Assembly (NCBI GenBank): GCA_003599595.1
Contig: QZIP01000022.1
Span: 1-42,464, forward strand
Direction: 5' to 3'
Source of the DNA: Candidatus Parcubacteria bacterium
GTDB lineage: Bacteria; Patescibacteriota; Microgenomatia; Levybacterales; GWA1-39-11
Length of the DNA: 42,464 nt
The notes under the pieces are model-generated. The model had not been told where the DNA came from. It searched no databases and saw only the letters and a program-made list of their open reading frames with translations. A program made the position numbers and the translations under genes. Position 1 is the stretch's first letter; each line of letters starts with the position of its first letter. Below, piece after piece: positions 28,064 through 37,904 of the stretch.

Positions 28064-28906
28064 ATGGAAGCATTGTTTCAATTATCACTTTTAGCATCAT
28101 TTATAGCAGGAATGGTTGCGCTTTTTGCTCCCTGCTGTATTACCTTCCTTCTGCCTGCATATTTTGCAAATGTCTTCAAGGAAAAAAAGCAGGTAGTCCT
28201 TATGACATTCATCTATTCTCTTGGAATCTTTACTGTTATGCTCCCTGTAGTTCTTGGAGCCCGTGCTCTAAGTCAATTATTCTATAGCCTTCATGATCAA
28301 ACTTATATAATTGGAGGATTATTTTTAATATTTGTTGGCTTTTCGGCATTGCTTGGCTTCAAACTGCCAATGCCCCGTTTCAAATTCACCAAAAAGGCAG
28401 ATGACCCACTATCTACATATATTCTTGGAATTATTTCAGGCATCACCAGCGCCTGCTGTGCACCGGTTCTTGTAGGAGTTCTTGCACTATCATCATTAAG
28501 TCCTACTATAGCTCAATCACTCCTAGTTGGCTTCTTCTACGTATTGGGAATGGTAGCGCCTCTTTATCTGGCAAGCTTGCTTATAGACAAACGCAACATA
28601 CTGGAAAAACCTTTATTCAGAAAGCCTTTCAGGGAAATCACCATAGGAAATAGAACCAATATGGTTACCATATCAAATCTTATATCTTTTGCTATGTTTG
28701 TAACCATAGGACTTTTAACTATCTTTCTCTCTTTGTCAGGAAAACTGGCAATGGATACGGGTGAACAAAACGTTACACAAACAATTCAATCAGTTGCAAT
28801 CTCAACAACATCATTTGTACAAAACATCCCAGGCCTAGACTACATTTTTCTAGCCTTTGCTTTCTGGCTTCTTTACAAACTTGTAAAATACATTCAAAAA
28901 AATTAA
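28064..28906 (+). CDS. CcdA/DsbD-like membrane thiol transporter
   Basis: LFAPCCITFLLPAYFANVF and GITSACCAPVLVGVLALSS in a polytopic protein. Confidence 0.82.
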   Translation: MEALFQLSLLASFIAGMVALFAPCCITFLLPAYFANVFKEKKQVVLMTFIYSLGIFTVMLPVVLGARALSQLFYSLHDQTYIIGGLFLIFVGFSALLGFKLPMPRFKFTKKADDPLSTYILGIISGITSACCAPVLVGVLALSSLSPTIAQSLLVGFFYVLGMVAPLYLASLLIDKRNILEKPLFRKPFREITIGNRTNMVTISNLISFAMFVTIGLLTIFLSLSGKLAMDTGEQNVTQTIQSVAISTTSFVQNIPGLDYIFLAFAFWLLYKLVKYIQKN

Positions 28907-29049
28907 TCTTTCTCAAAAAAAGCAGGGAAAAAATAATGTAGCGGGCCCAGAAAACTTTTTTATTTTTTCCTCACGCCTATACTTGAAAAAAAATAACATC
29001 TCTTAAGCAATCAGTTGTTAAAAATACAGCAATCACCAACAATCACTTA

Positions 29050-29331
29050 TTACTTTTTCTTCTTCCCCATAACATCCCATGACCATCCCAACAACCAACC
29101 AGTACCCCATGCGGCTGCAACAGCTGTGACTCCTCCCAAGAAAAAGTTGTCAAAAGATAAGCCCCAATTTCCCATCGTGTTTGAAAGCATCATTCCATGC
29201 ATCCACCACCTTGTCACTTGTAAAGAGAAGACAGGAAACATCCACACCACAGCACTGCATAGTACCCAGAGGATAACCATAGCCAAAGCAAAAACATTGG
29301 CTAATCTCATTGTGTTTGACATAATTCTCAC
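29050..29331 (-). CDS. DUF5676-like membrane protein
   Basis: MRLANVFALAMVILWVLCSAVVWMFP..WWMHGMMLS..LGGVTAVAAAWGTGWLLGWSWD. Confidence 0.7.
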   Translation of the reverse strand: MRIMSNTMRLANVFALAMVILWVLCSAVVWMFPVFSLQVTRWWMHGMMLSNTMGNWGLSFDNFFLGGVTAVAAAWGTGWLLGWSWDVMGKKKK

Positions 29332-29382
29332 CCCCTTTCCCTGCCTATATATTCCTGAAACCCGCTACAAAGCCCACAGCAC

Positions 29383-29832
29383 CTATAACTGCCAAATAAA
29401 AGCCTCTGATTTATTATCAACACCATTAAGTGTTAATATCAAGCTTTTTGGCATCTTGGAAAGAGAAGGAAATATAAGCTCGCCCTTAATATGATGACCA
29501 CCCCCACTTCCCGTCCAGCTCTGTGCCTTATATGAATTACCCCTGTCATCAGTCAAAGTTGCTATTTTTAAAAAATCGTAATCTAAATCCACAGAATGAT
29601 TATCCATTACAAGAGAAAAAGTAATATTCTTGCCAACGGCTACTGAAACTGGTACAACCTCAATCTCTATCTCTCCCACCGTTTTTACCTGAGGAGACAA
29701 AGCTCCTAATTGTTCAGATGAAGCTTGATTAAGATTTTGAGCTTGAAGCGGTTGTGCTGGCTTAAATACCAAACCAGATATTATTATTCCACCTAAAATC
29801 AGCAAAATTACAAAAAAAAGTTTTGCACTCAT
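29383..29832 (-). CDS. Hypothetical exported protein
   Basis: N-terminal TM/signal then beta-rich region; overlaps the upstream gene by 4 nt. Confidence 0.65.
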   Translation of the reverse strand: MSAKLFFVILLILGGIIISGLVFKPAQPLQAQNLNQASSEQLGALSPQVKTVGEIEIEVVPVSVAVGKNITFSLVMDNHSVDLDYDFLKIATLTDDRGNSYKAQSWTGSGGGHHIKGELIFPSLSKMPKSLILTLNGVDNKSEAFIWQL

Positions 29833-30347
29833 ACAGCACTCCTTATTTTATCAGTAATAAAGCTTACAATAGTTTCAGTTTTTGGCTTGCCTGAAATAAA
29901 CCAGGTCATCATAACAATTCCCAAAAAATTAGTCACTACTCCGAAAATGAGCAATTGTTCCTGATATTCACTTAAAAACAGAGTAGCAGCAGATACTCCT
30001 AAGATTGGCAATATATCTACCGCATGATGTGCACAGCAAGCAACCATCGCCACCCCAGACACTGCAGTTCCTGTTCCGGCCGCAAATCCAGCATCCCCTA
30101 TGTCCTTTGCGCCAAGACAAAAACCGTTTCTCATCAACCAAAACAAACCTGTTTGAATACCAAAACCTATTATAAGAAAACTCATCCATGGCTGAAATAG
30201 TTGAAACTGATTAAATGGGTGTAGTAAATCCCGGGTAACGGCAAAAAGAAGAAGAAAATAAAAAGAACTTAACCCAAATACTCCTATCAAAAATCCCTTA
30301 GAAAAAATTGGAAACCAAAATGTTTTATGCATACGCGCGCTAACCAT
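29829..30347 (-). CDS. Membrane protein with CCAHH motif
   Basis: Polytopic; GTAVSGVAMVACCAHHAVDILPILGVSAATLFLSEYQEQLL. Confidence 0.7.
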   Translation of the reverse strand: MVSARMHKTFWFPIFSKGFLIGVFGLSSFYFLLLFAVTRDLLHPFNQFQLFQPWMSFLIIGFGIQTGLFWLMRNGFCLGAKDIGDAGFAAGTGTAVSGVAMVACCAHHAVDILPILGVSAATLFLSEYQEQLLIFGVVTNFLGIVMMTWFISGKPKTETIVSFITDKIRSAV

Positions 30348-30391
30348 ATACCCTTAGAATACAAGAAACAACATGAAGTTAAAATGAAATA

Positions 30392-32713
30392 TTATTGAAC
30401 TTCCAACTTAGCTTTCCTTAAAGTCATAGCATTTATTACCACAATTACACTAGACAAGCTCATAAGCAGCGCTCCAGCGGCAGGAGTAAGCTTAAAGCCT
30501 AAAGGTATAAACAAACCAGCCGCAGCAGGAATTGCCAAAACATTATAACCCACTGCCCAAAATAGATTTTCAAGCATTTTTCTATAAACAATTTTAGACA
30601 AAACAATTAAACGTACCAGATGCTGTGGATTGCTCTGCGTTAAAACAACATCTCCAGCTTCCACTGCAACATCCGTACCTGCCCCAATTGCAACCCCTGC
30701 ATTAGCCTGAGTAAGAGCAGGAGCATCATTTACTCCGTCTCCCGCCATTAAAACTATATTTCCTTCATTCTGTAGTTTTCTAATATGCTTGTATTTATCT
30801 TCAGGTAGAACCTCAGCAAAAACCATATCAATACCCAATTCCCGTGCAATAGGAGCCGCAGCAGCCTTTGTATCACCTGTAAGCATAGCAACCTTCACTC
30901 CCAACTTATGAAGCTCTTGAACCGCCTGTCTAGATTCTTCTTTAATTTCATCACTTAAAGCAATAACGCCAATAATTCCATTCTTGCCACCCACAAAAAC
31001 AGGAGTTTTACTTTCATTAGATAATTCTAAAAGGGCATTTTCTGCCTCCTTTGTCCAAACATCTTTTTCTTCCATCAACCGTTTATTACCTACAAAGTAA
31101 TTTTTACCTGAAACTTTTGCCTCCATTCCACGTCCGGATAGATTTTTAACATTAACTGCTTCAGAAATTTTTATTCCCTTCTTCTTTAAATAATCAACTA
31201 TAGCCATACCAATCACATGGGAAGAATGTGACTCAATTGCACCCGCTATTTTTAAAAGATCGGCCGCAGAACCGGTAAATGTCTTTATACCGGTAATTCC
31301 AAATTCACCACGTGTCAATGTACCAGTCTTATCAAAAACTACATAATCTACGTTTTTAATTATTTCTATCTTACTCATATCTTTTATAAAAACACCGTTC
31401 TTAACCGCCAAACGGGTAGCAATAGTAGAAACTGTAGGAATTGCCAATCCCAACGCATGAGGACAAGCAATTACAAGCACAGTAATTGCTAAGGTTGCAG
31501 CAAATATAAATGGTTGTCCAACAATAACTGACCACACAATTAAGGCAGTAAATGAAACCGCAAGTGCAGAAAAGGTTAGCCATTTAGAAGCACGGTCTGC
31601 TAATTTTTGAACCGAAGGTTTAGTTTGCTTAGCGGAAGCAATTAGGCTTTGAATTTGACCAATTGTAGATGATTCTCCAACCCGCAACAGCTCTACTTCT
31701 ACAGAACCATCAATACTAATTGCCCCTGCTGGAACTTCTGCTCCCACACCCTTTTCAACAGGCTTGGATTCTCCTGTAAGATGAGCCTCATTAAAATTAC
31801 CGCTTCCTTTAATAATCTTTCCATCTGCAGGAATTTTCTCTCCAGGCTTAACAATAACAACATCTCCTACTTTTAATGAAAGTATTTCTACATCTTTAAC
31901 TGTGCCGCCTATTTTAAGATGAGCCTCTTTAGGTAAAAGCTTTGCAACCTCTTGTAGCGCATCTCCTGCTGCAGTAGAGGATTTTGCTTCCAAATAATGT
32001 CCAAACAACAATACCCAAATCAAAGAAGAAATCTCAAGATAAAACTCAGCCTGTATTGCAGGAATAAATGTTGAAGCAGCTGAAAAGAGATAACCTGCGC
32101 CAACGCCCAGAGAGACCAAAGTCATCATGCCATATTGGCGCATCATAATCTCATGGCGCGCATGCTGGAAAAAGACAAAACCAAAATAGAAAATAACTGT
32201 AGCTATACCAAATTCAACAAATGGCCGCAGAGCAAAATCAGGAGTACCCAAAAATTTAACTGCCGGTTCAGAAAAAAAAGCAAGAGGAATTAAAAGAGCA
32301 GTTACTATAAAAAATCTCCTTAAAAAATCAGCTGCAGCCTCAGGACTAGCCATCATACCCGCATGGTCATGCTCAACGTGACCACTGTCCAATCCGCTTT
32401 TCTTTACCAGCTCCATACCTCCACACTTTGGACATTTCCCTCGTTTATCTTGCATAATTTCAGGATGCATCGGACAGGTATAATAATCTTCTTCTACATG
32501 AGCGTGATTATGGCCTGTTTCTACTTCATGTAGCATATGTGCAGACTTATCTCCGGGATGACCCCCTTCTTTCCTCAATATCAAATCCATACCTCCACAC
32601 TTTGGACATTTCCCTGGTTTATCTGCTTTTATTTCTGGATGCATTGGGCAGGTATAATATTCTTTTTTATTTTCCTTCATGTCTTTATCATTATTGTTAT
32701 GTTTATTATTCAT
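30392..32713 (-). CDS. CopB-like heavy-metal P1B-type ATPase (CPH motif) with two heavy-metal-binding zinc-ribbon-like N-terminal domains
   Basis: Two copies of YYTCPMHPEI..GKCPKCGGM; CPHALGLAIPT; DKTGTLTRG; GDGVNDAPALTQA. Confidence 0.93.
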   Translation of the reverse strand: MNNKHNNNDKDMKENKKEYYTCPMHPEIKADKPGKCPKCGGMDLILRKEGGHPGDKSAHMLHEVETGHNHAHVEEDYYTCPMHPEIMQDKRGKCPKCGGMELVKKSGLDSGHVEHDHAGMMASPEAAADFLRRFFIVTALLIPLAFFSEPAVKFLGTPDFALRPFVEFGIATVIFYFGFVFFQHARHEIMMRQYGMMTLVSLGVGAGYLFSAASTFIPAIQAEFYLEISSLIWVLLFGHYLEAKSSTAAGDALQEVAKLLPKEAHLKIGGTVKDVEILSLKVGDVVIVKPGEKIPADGKIIKGSGNFNEAHLTGESKPVEKGVGAEVPAGAISIDGSVEVELLRVGESSTIGQIQSLIASAKQTKPSVQKLADRASKWLTFSALAVSFTALIVWSVIVGQPFIFAATLAITVLVIACPHALGLAIPTVSTIATRLAVKNGVFIKDMSKIEIIKNVDYVVFDKTGTLTRGEFGITGIKTFTGSAADLLKIAGAIESHSSHVIGMAIVDYLKKKGIKISEAVNVKNLSGRGMEAKVSGKNYFVGNKRLMEEKDVWTKEAENALLELSNESKTPVFVGGKNGIIGVIALSDEIKEESRQAVQELHKLGVKVAMLTGDTKAAAAPIARELGIDMVFAEVLPEDKYKHIRKLQNEGNIVLMAGDGVNDAPALTQANAGVAIGAGTDVAVEAGDVVLTQSNPQHLVRLIVLSKIVYRKMLENLFWAVGYNVLAIPAAAGLFIPLGFKLTPAAGALLMSLSSVIVVINAMTLRKAKLEVQ

Positions 32714-32978
32714 TTCTTCTCTTTTTTTTATAAACCTCTAATAATTCCTTAACCGCCTTATCTTTATCACTGCTAAATTGATTGGAAACGTGAATTTTTA
32801 AGTGCCGTTCCAAAATAAGAGCATCCAAACTCTTAAGTGAATTTTGTATAGAAAGACTTTGATCCAAAATATCAGTACAGTACTTACCATTTTCAATCAT
32901 CCTATACAAACCATCAAGTTGACCCTTAATAATATTTATTCTTTTATTCGCTTTATTTATTATTTCATCTATTCTCAT
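32706..32978 (-). CDS. CsoR/RcnR-family metal-sensing repressor
   Basis: NIIKGQLDGLYRMIENGKYCTDILDQ..LILERHLKIHV; overlaps the ATPase gene. Confidence 0.88.
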   Translation of the reverse strand: MRIDEIINKANKRINIIKGQLDGLYRMIENGKYCTDILDQSLSIQNSLKSLDALILERHLKIHVSNQFSSDKDKAVKELLEVYKKKRRNE

Positions 32979-32984
32979 ATATTA

Positions 32985-33016
32985 ATACCATACACCCCCA
33001 TAGAGTATATTGTCAA
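32985..33016 (-). promoter_or_regulatory. Promoter and candidate CsoR-type operator
   Basis: Minus strand TTGACA followed by ATATACTCTATGGGGGTGTATGGTAT with a central G-tract and partial dyad. Confidence 0.6.
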
Positions 33017-33102
33017 GCCACAAAAATACTATAAATAAAACTATTATAAAGGGAAGACTAAGGAAGAGTATAAAAAAACTTAAAAATACCCAAATAACTT
33101 TT

Positions 33103-33357
33103 TTAAACTTTCTTTTTTCTATTATTCTGGGCATTTCTTGCTCTTTCTTCTTTTGCGGCCAATATCGCCATACTTTTCTGCTTCTGTATCTCAAGATGTT
33201 TTTCTACAATCTTTTGACACTCAGCATTAGGACAAACAGTATCCGTATAGGTTATCTGTGTCTCTCCATAAAAAGTCTGCAAGGTTTCGGTCCAAGTTTT
33301 AGCATCAATACGCTCCTTACCACACCTTGTGCAAACATTCGTTTTATTTATACCCAT
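33103..33357 (-). CDS. Small zinc-ribbon-like hypothetical protein
   Basis: VCTRCGKER..VCPNAECQKIV, basic C-terminus. Confidence 0.65.
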   Translation of the reverse strand: MGINKTNVCTRCGKERIDAKTWTETLQTFYGETQITYTDTVCPNAECQKIVEKHLEIQKQKSMAILAAKEERARNAQNNRKKKV

Positions 33358-33360
33358 AAA

Positions 33361-33699
33361 TTACCACCTCTTTGATCTTCTATCATCTCTCTGTCTACTA
33401 TCTCTTCTATCTGCGCCTCCATATCCAAAACCACTTCCACTGGGTCTACTTTGCTGAGGATGGGCCTCCTTCACATTAATAGTTCTTCCTGCAAGTTCTG
33501 TATTATCAAGTGTTTTCATTGCATTCTCTGCTTCTTCTGGAGTACTCATTTCAACAAATCCAAAACCTCTGCTTCTTCCAGTCATTTTATCTGTAATAAT
33601 ATTTGCAGAAACCACAGTCCCTGCTTTGGAAAAATATTCACTAAGCTGATCCTGTGTTAAATCATAAGAAAGACCTGCTACAAAAAGTCTGTTACTCAT
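33361..33699 (-). CDS. RRM-domain RNA-binding protein
   Basis: RLFVAGLSYDLTQDQLSEYFSKAGTVVSANIITDKMTGRSRGFGFVEM; Gly/Arg-rich tail; AGGAGG Shine-Dalgarno. Confidence 0.95.
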   Translation of the reverse strand: MSNRLFVAGLSYDLTQDQLSEYFSKAGTVVSANIITDKMTGRSRGFGFVEMSTPEEAENAMKTLDNTELAGRTINVKEAHPQQSRPSGSGFGYGGADRRDSRQRDDRRSKRW

Positions 33700-33893
33700 A
33701 TCGCTACCTCCTTTCTGAAAAATTTATCAATACAGTAATTACAAAATGGAGAAAATAATAAATTATATGTACAAGAGTGTTTCACGGTTTATATAAGCTT
33801 AGCTGGGAGGAAAATCAACTTATATGTATATTATACTCCCACCATCACTAAAAAACAACTACCATAGTAGAAAACCAACATTCACCAGATCTC

Positions 33894-33945
33894 CCTAGGT
33901 TGCCTAGCTAATCAACCTCCCAGGTTGATTACGTTCAAACCTAGG
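33894..33945 (-). promoter_or_regulatory. Nested hairpin upstream of the RRM gene
   Basis: Outer CCTAGGTT/AACCTAGG (33894-33901, 33938-33945); inner AATCAACCT-CCC-AGGTTGATT (33910-33930). Confidence 0.65.
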
Positions 33946-34065
33946 AAGTTATAAATAGTTACATGATTTTCTAACGATTTCTAACTGTGAAAGGTGTATA
34001 CGATCCGCTAGCTCACCTACATTTTCTTATTGACACTCATAATAGGAAAAAGTATTATTATAATT

Positions 34066-34446
34066 ATGATGTCTAAAAATGACTTAATTCAAATAAGCAA
34101 GATCGTACAGGAAGCTCTAAAACCTCTTAATCAGAAAATCAATAAGCTTGATTCCAGAATGGGAAAATTTGATTCAAAAATGGATAAGCTTGACTCCAGA
34201 ATGGACAATCTTGATTCAAAAGTTAACAAGCTAGATAAAAAAATTGACACCGTGGACCAAAAGCTTAGCAATAGAATTGACAATGTTGAGAAGGGTATTA
34301 ACGATAAAATTAACAATATAGATAAAAAGCTAGACAAAGCTCAAGAAGACATTTCAGACATTCTTACAGAAGTTATCAGACATCATAGTAGTCTCTCAAA
34401 ACGTGTTGACCGCATTGAAGATCATCTTGGCTTCACAAAATCTTAA
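34066..34446 (+). CDS. Coiled-coil protein
   Basis: Heptad-like repeats KLDSRMGKFDSKMDKLDSRMDNLDSKVNKLDKKID. Confidence 0.7.
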   Translation: MMSKNDLIQISKIVQEALKPLNQKINKLDSRMGKFDSKMDKLDSRMDNLDSKVNKLDKKIDTVDQKLSNRIDNVEKGINDKINNIDKKLDKAQEDISDILTEVIRHHSSLSKRVDRIEDHLGFTKS

Positions 34447-34457
34447 AATTCAACCAC

Positions 34458-35648
34458 TTAGTCTACAAAGGTTAAAGCAATACCTTTTTTATTTGCTCTT
34501 CCCGTTCTGCCAATTCTGTGAACATAATCCTCATAAGACATTGGCATATCATAGTTAATAACATGAGTAACATTTTCTATATCCAAACCTCTGGAGGCAA
34601 CATCCGTAGCAAGTAAAATACGTATCTCACTTCTCTTAAACTGATCAAGAGTCTTTTGTCTTTGATTTTGGCGTTTGTTTCCATGAATCGCTCCTGCTTT
34701 AAAACCTCTTTTCACAAGCTCATCAGATAGTTTTTGTATTCCCCATTTTGTTCTGCCAAAAATAAGCACCTTATCAAACCCTTCTTTAATCAACAGCTCA
34801 TGGAGCTGATCTAATTTTCTGCCTTTGTTCTGCACCTTAACAATACTCTGATCAATATTATCTGTCACTTCTTGCAGTTTTACAGACACTGTTACGGCAT
34901 TATTGCTGACAAAAGTCTGTAAAATTTCCTTGACCTTTCCGGAAACCGTAGCTGAGAAAAACATAGATTGACGGACCCTAGGCAAAAGTAGAATAAAATT
35001 CTTGATTTCTTGAATAAAACCAATATCAACCATTCTATCTGCTTCATCCAAAACAACATTGTTGAATTGAAACATATGTAAAGATTTTTTGTTTATCAAA
35101 TCCTTAATTCTTCCGGGAGTTCCAATAACAAAATTAGGACTTTGCCTTAAATCATTTCTCTGTCTGTTTATACTTACTCCACCAATACAAAGAGCGCTAC
35201 GTATTCCCAAACCATATGAAAGCTGACGTAATTCACTATCTATCTGAAGAGCAAGCTCACGTGTTGGAGCAATAATAAGCACCTTCTCAACTTTATTTTT
35301 TACAACCTTGTCAATTAAGGGAATCAAAAAAGCAGCAGTTTTACCCGTACCTGTATTTGCTATTCCAATAATATCCTTTCCTGACAAAATAACAGGAATG
35401 GACTGGTCTTGGATTGGGGTAGGGGATAAGTATTTTTTAACTAAAATGTTTTTCTTTATTTGTTCAGAAATTTCAAAATCCTCAAACCTGTTTTTTGCAA
35501 CAAAACAGTCACTATCTTCTGTATCGTTAATTTTACCTGAAGACTGGAAAGATCTTATTGCATCAACTATTTTTGCAGTATCTTTTGGGTTATTAGAAAA
35601 TCTTCTACCAAACCCTCTTTGTGGTTGTGATCTAAATCTATTATTCAT
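34458..35648 (-). CDS. DEAD-box RNA helicase
   Basis: ANTGTGKTAAFLIP, PTRELALQI, VLDEADRMVD, FSATV, HRIGRTGR motifs. Confidence 0.95.
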   Translation of the reverse strand: MNNRFRSQPQRGFGRRFSNNPKDTAKIVDAIRSFQSSGKINDTEDSDCFVAKNRFEDFEISEQIKKNILVKKYLSPTPIQDQSIPVILSGKDIIGIANTGTGKTAAFLIPLIDKVVKNKVEKVLIIAPTRELALQIDSELRQLSYGLGIRSALCIGGVSINRQRNDLRQSPNFVIGTPGRIKDLINKKSLHMFQFNNVVLDEADRMVDIGFIQEIKNFILLLPRVRQSMFFSATVSGKVKEILQTFVSNNAVTVSVKLQEVTDNIDQSIVKVQNKGRKLDQLHELLIKEGFDKVLIFGRTKWGIQKLSDELVKRGFKAGAIHGNKRQNQRQKTLDQFKRSEIRILLATDVASRGLDIENVTHVINYDMPMSYEDYVHRIGRTGRANKKGIALTFVD

Positions 35649-35943
35649 AATAATATTGGGATTGAATCAATAGAACTGCTTAAGTGAGAAATATATTAAG
35701 TAGCGAAAGATACAAAGTAAAAATAATTGAGGTATCTTTATCTATCTAAAACTTATTCAAAACTAAGCAGATTTATTAATTCAATCTGCCAACAATTTGG
35801 TATTATATCATACTTTAATTTAAATGTCAATAACTATAGGCCAAATAGACTCCTCTCTATAAAAACCGTTCACAAATCCGTAGAAATCAAAAAATAAAAA
35901 AATACCTCTTTCATTAAAATAAAAAAGATGATATTCTAGATAA

Positions 35944-36468
35944 ATGGAAGATATTCAAAACTGTCCCAAATGCTCAGCACCTCTTGGAGGAATAACAGAA
36001 ACCCCAACCGGAAGAAAACTTCAAAGATGCTCCAAAGGATCCTGGAACTCTGAAACCAAAAAAAATGAGGGATGCCCCTTCATAAAATGGTTACCGGTAG
36101 AACCCAAAGAACTTGATGAAAAATGCCCAAAGTGTGGCGCTCCTTTAGCTTTGCAAGTTACCCGTTTTGGCAAAAAAATGAAAAAGTGTTCAAAAGGCGG
36201 CTGGGACAAAGAAGCCAAAAAACCAACAGGATGTGAATACGTAGAATGGATCAATGGCACCACAGAAGCTCTAAATGAAGAATGTCCCGACTGCGCAAAG
36301 CCCCTGGTTCTATACACAACTGCAAATGGAAAAAGGATGAAAAAGTGTTCAACAGCAGGGTGGGATAGGGAAGCAAAACAACCAACAGGCTGCACTTATG
36401 TTCAATGGCTAAAAAACAATGAAGAATATGACAATGGCGGTGAAGAATTTCTCCCACCGGAAGAATAA
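35944..36468 (+). CDS. Three tandem topoisomerase-type zinc-ribbon-like repeats
   Basis: CPKCSAPL..KLQRCSKGSWNSETKKNEGCPFIKW; CPKCGAPL..KMKKCSKGGWDKEAKKPTGCEYVEW; CPDCAKPL..RMKKCSTAGWDREAKQPTGCTYVQW. Confidence 0.8.
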   Translation: MEDIQNCPKCSAPLGGITETPTGRKLQRCSKGSWNSETKKNEGCPFIKWLPVEPKELDEKCPKCGAPLALQVTRFGKKMKKCSKGGWDKEAKKPTGCEYVEWINGTTEALNEECPDCAKPLVLYTTANGKRMKKCSTAGWDREAKQPTGCTYVQWLKNNEEYDNGGEEFLPPEE

Positions 36469-36473
36469 AAGTT

Positions 36474-37220
36474 TCAAACTTCAATAACTGCAGATATTGG
36501 TAAATGATCAGAGGCCTTTGATTTTTCTACATTAAACATCTCAACCTTTATATCCTTACTCACAAAAATATTATCAATCCTGTATTTCAACCCTTCCACC
36601 TTAAACCCCTTGTAATTAACAGGATAAACACTCCAAGTCGGCCTTAACACTTCCTCATTATCAGCTAAAATAAGCTTTTCATTTATCTTTTCAAGCTCAC
36701 CCCCACCTTTAACCTCAGCATTAAAATCTCCAACCAATATCATACTCACCGTATCACCCAGAAGACTCACTAATCTGTCAATTTGCTTAGCTCTTAACCT
36801 TGAAGGAAGAAGTTTAAAAGAATAAGACAAATGAGTATTAAAAACTTTCAAAATTTTATCGCCAAACTTAAAATGCGCCTCAATTACACCACGCGGCTCC
36901 GTTGCAGAATCACCTTCATAATCTTCCAAATCACTTAACGTATGACACGCACTCGCTTCAATCTTATACCTACTCAACACCGCATTTCCTATATCATAAG
37001 AAGGAGTATGTCTATCAGTAGTAAAAGCCTTACAATAAAAAAAATTATATCCTAACTCACCCGCAATAATTTCAGCCAAATTTTCTCTTTTGCCTCCTGC
37101 ATCTTTTTCAATAACCTCCTGCAGTCCAATAATATCCGCATCTTGCCTTCTTAAATATTCAATAGCATCTTCAAGATGTTTCCCTCTCCAAATATTCCAA
37201 GACAAAATCTTAATCTTCAT
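36474..37220 (-). CDS. Endonuclease/exonuclease/phosphatase family protein
   Basis: ILSWNIWRG..ADIIGLQEV..LVGDFNAE..ASDHLPISAVIEV. Confidence 0.92.
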   Translation of the reverse strand: MKIKILSWNIWRGKHLEDAIEYLRRQDADIIGLQEVIEKDAGGKRENLAEIIAGELGYNFFYCKAFTTDRHTPSYDIGNAVLSRYKIEASACHTLSDLEDYEGDSATEPRGVIEAHFKFGDKILKVFNTHLSYSFKLLPSRLRAKQIDRLVSLLGDTVSMILVGDFNAEVKGGGELEKINEKLILADNEEVLRPTWSVYPVNYKGFKVEGLKYRIDNIFVSKDIKVEMFNVEKSKASDHLPISAVIEV

Positions 37221-37246
37221 AAGATGAATTATAAAACTTAAATTTT

Positions 37247-37280
37247 GTCATTGCGAGGAATAAAATGACGAAGCAATCTC
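37247..37280. repeat. GTCATTGCGAGGA..GACGAAGCAATCTC intergenic repeat
   Basis: Palindrome-like motif familiar from many bacterial intergenic regions. Confidence 0.65.
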
Positions 37281-37382
37281 ATAATTATAATCTAAAATCG
37301 GCTGGCGGCTCTGATTAAATCGGATTCTTTGCAGTAACAAATACATATAAACCTTGCTCTGTAATTTCGTAATCATTATTAA

Positions 37383-37859
37383 TTAATCAAACTTATACCT
37401 GTAACAATTAGTGTCCCGTTTTTCAAACCCCATCTTAATATACAAGAAATTAGCCTCTTTCCTGGTTGGGCTTGAGGTCAAACTAATTATCTTAATCTTT
37501 TCTTTTTTTGCCTTTTCAAGCGCAACCTTTATAAGGTTTTTTCCAATTCCTTGCCCCCTGCAATTCTTATCCACCACAACATCTTCAATCCAAGCCTTCT
37601 CATATCCCTCAAGATACCAATAACTTACCAGAGTCAATGTTCCAATAATTTTCCCATCCGTATTCCTTGCAACAAAAACATAAATTCCCCTGGTTTCTAT
37701 GGTTTTTTTTAGTACACCTTTAGAAAGTTTCTGAATAGAAGAATCCAGCTGATACAAAAGTCCAGAAATATCACTCAAATCCTCAGAAGAAACACCCTTT
37801 AAAATCTCAATCTTATAATCTAACATAATCTCCTTAATTATACCAACTAAAATTATCAA
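37383..37859 (-). CDS. GNAT-family N-acetyltransferase
   Basis: AWIEDVVVDKNCRGQGIGKNLIKVALEKAKKEKIKIISLTSSPTRKEANFLYIKMGFEKR. Confidence 0.92.
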   Translation of the reverse strand: MIILVGIIKEIMLDYKIEILKGVSSEDLSDISGLLYQLDSSIQKLSKGVLKKTIETRGIYVFVARNTDGKIIGTLTLVSYWYLEGYEKAWIEDVVVDKNCRGQGIGKNLIKVALEKAKKEKIKIISLTSSPTRKEANFLYIKMGFEKRDTNCYRYKFD

Positions 37860-37904
37860 CTAACAAGCTTTTACAAATTATAGAAGTTCAGGAATAACCA
37901 AAAT

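Noticed and set aside
29015-29494. 159-aa plus-strand ORF
   Set aside because: Antisense to the DUF5676-like gene and the exported-protein gene, which are better supported.
32982-33194. 70-aa minus-strand ORF with a TM segment
   Set aside because: Overlaps the 33103-33357 ORF and ends in the metal-operon promoter; a short membrane protein starting at MPRIIEKRKF remains possible but is unproven.
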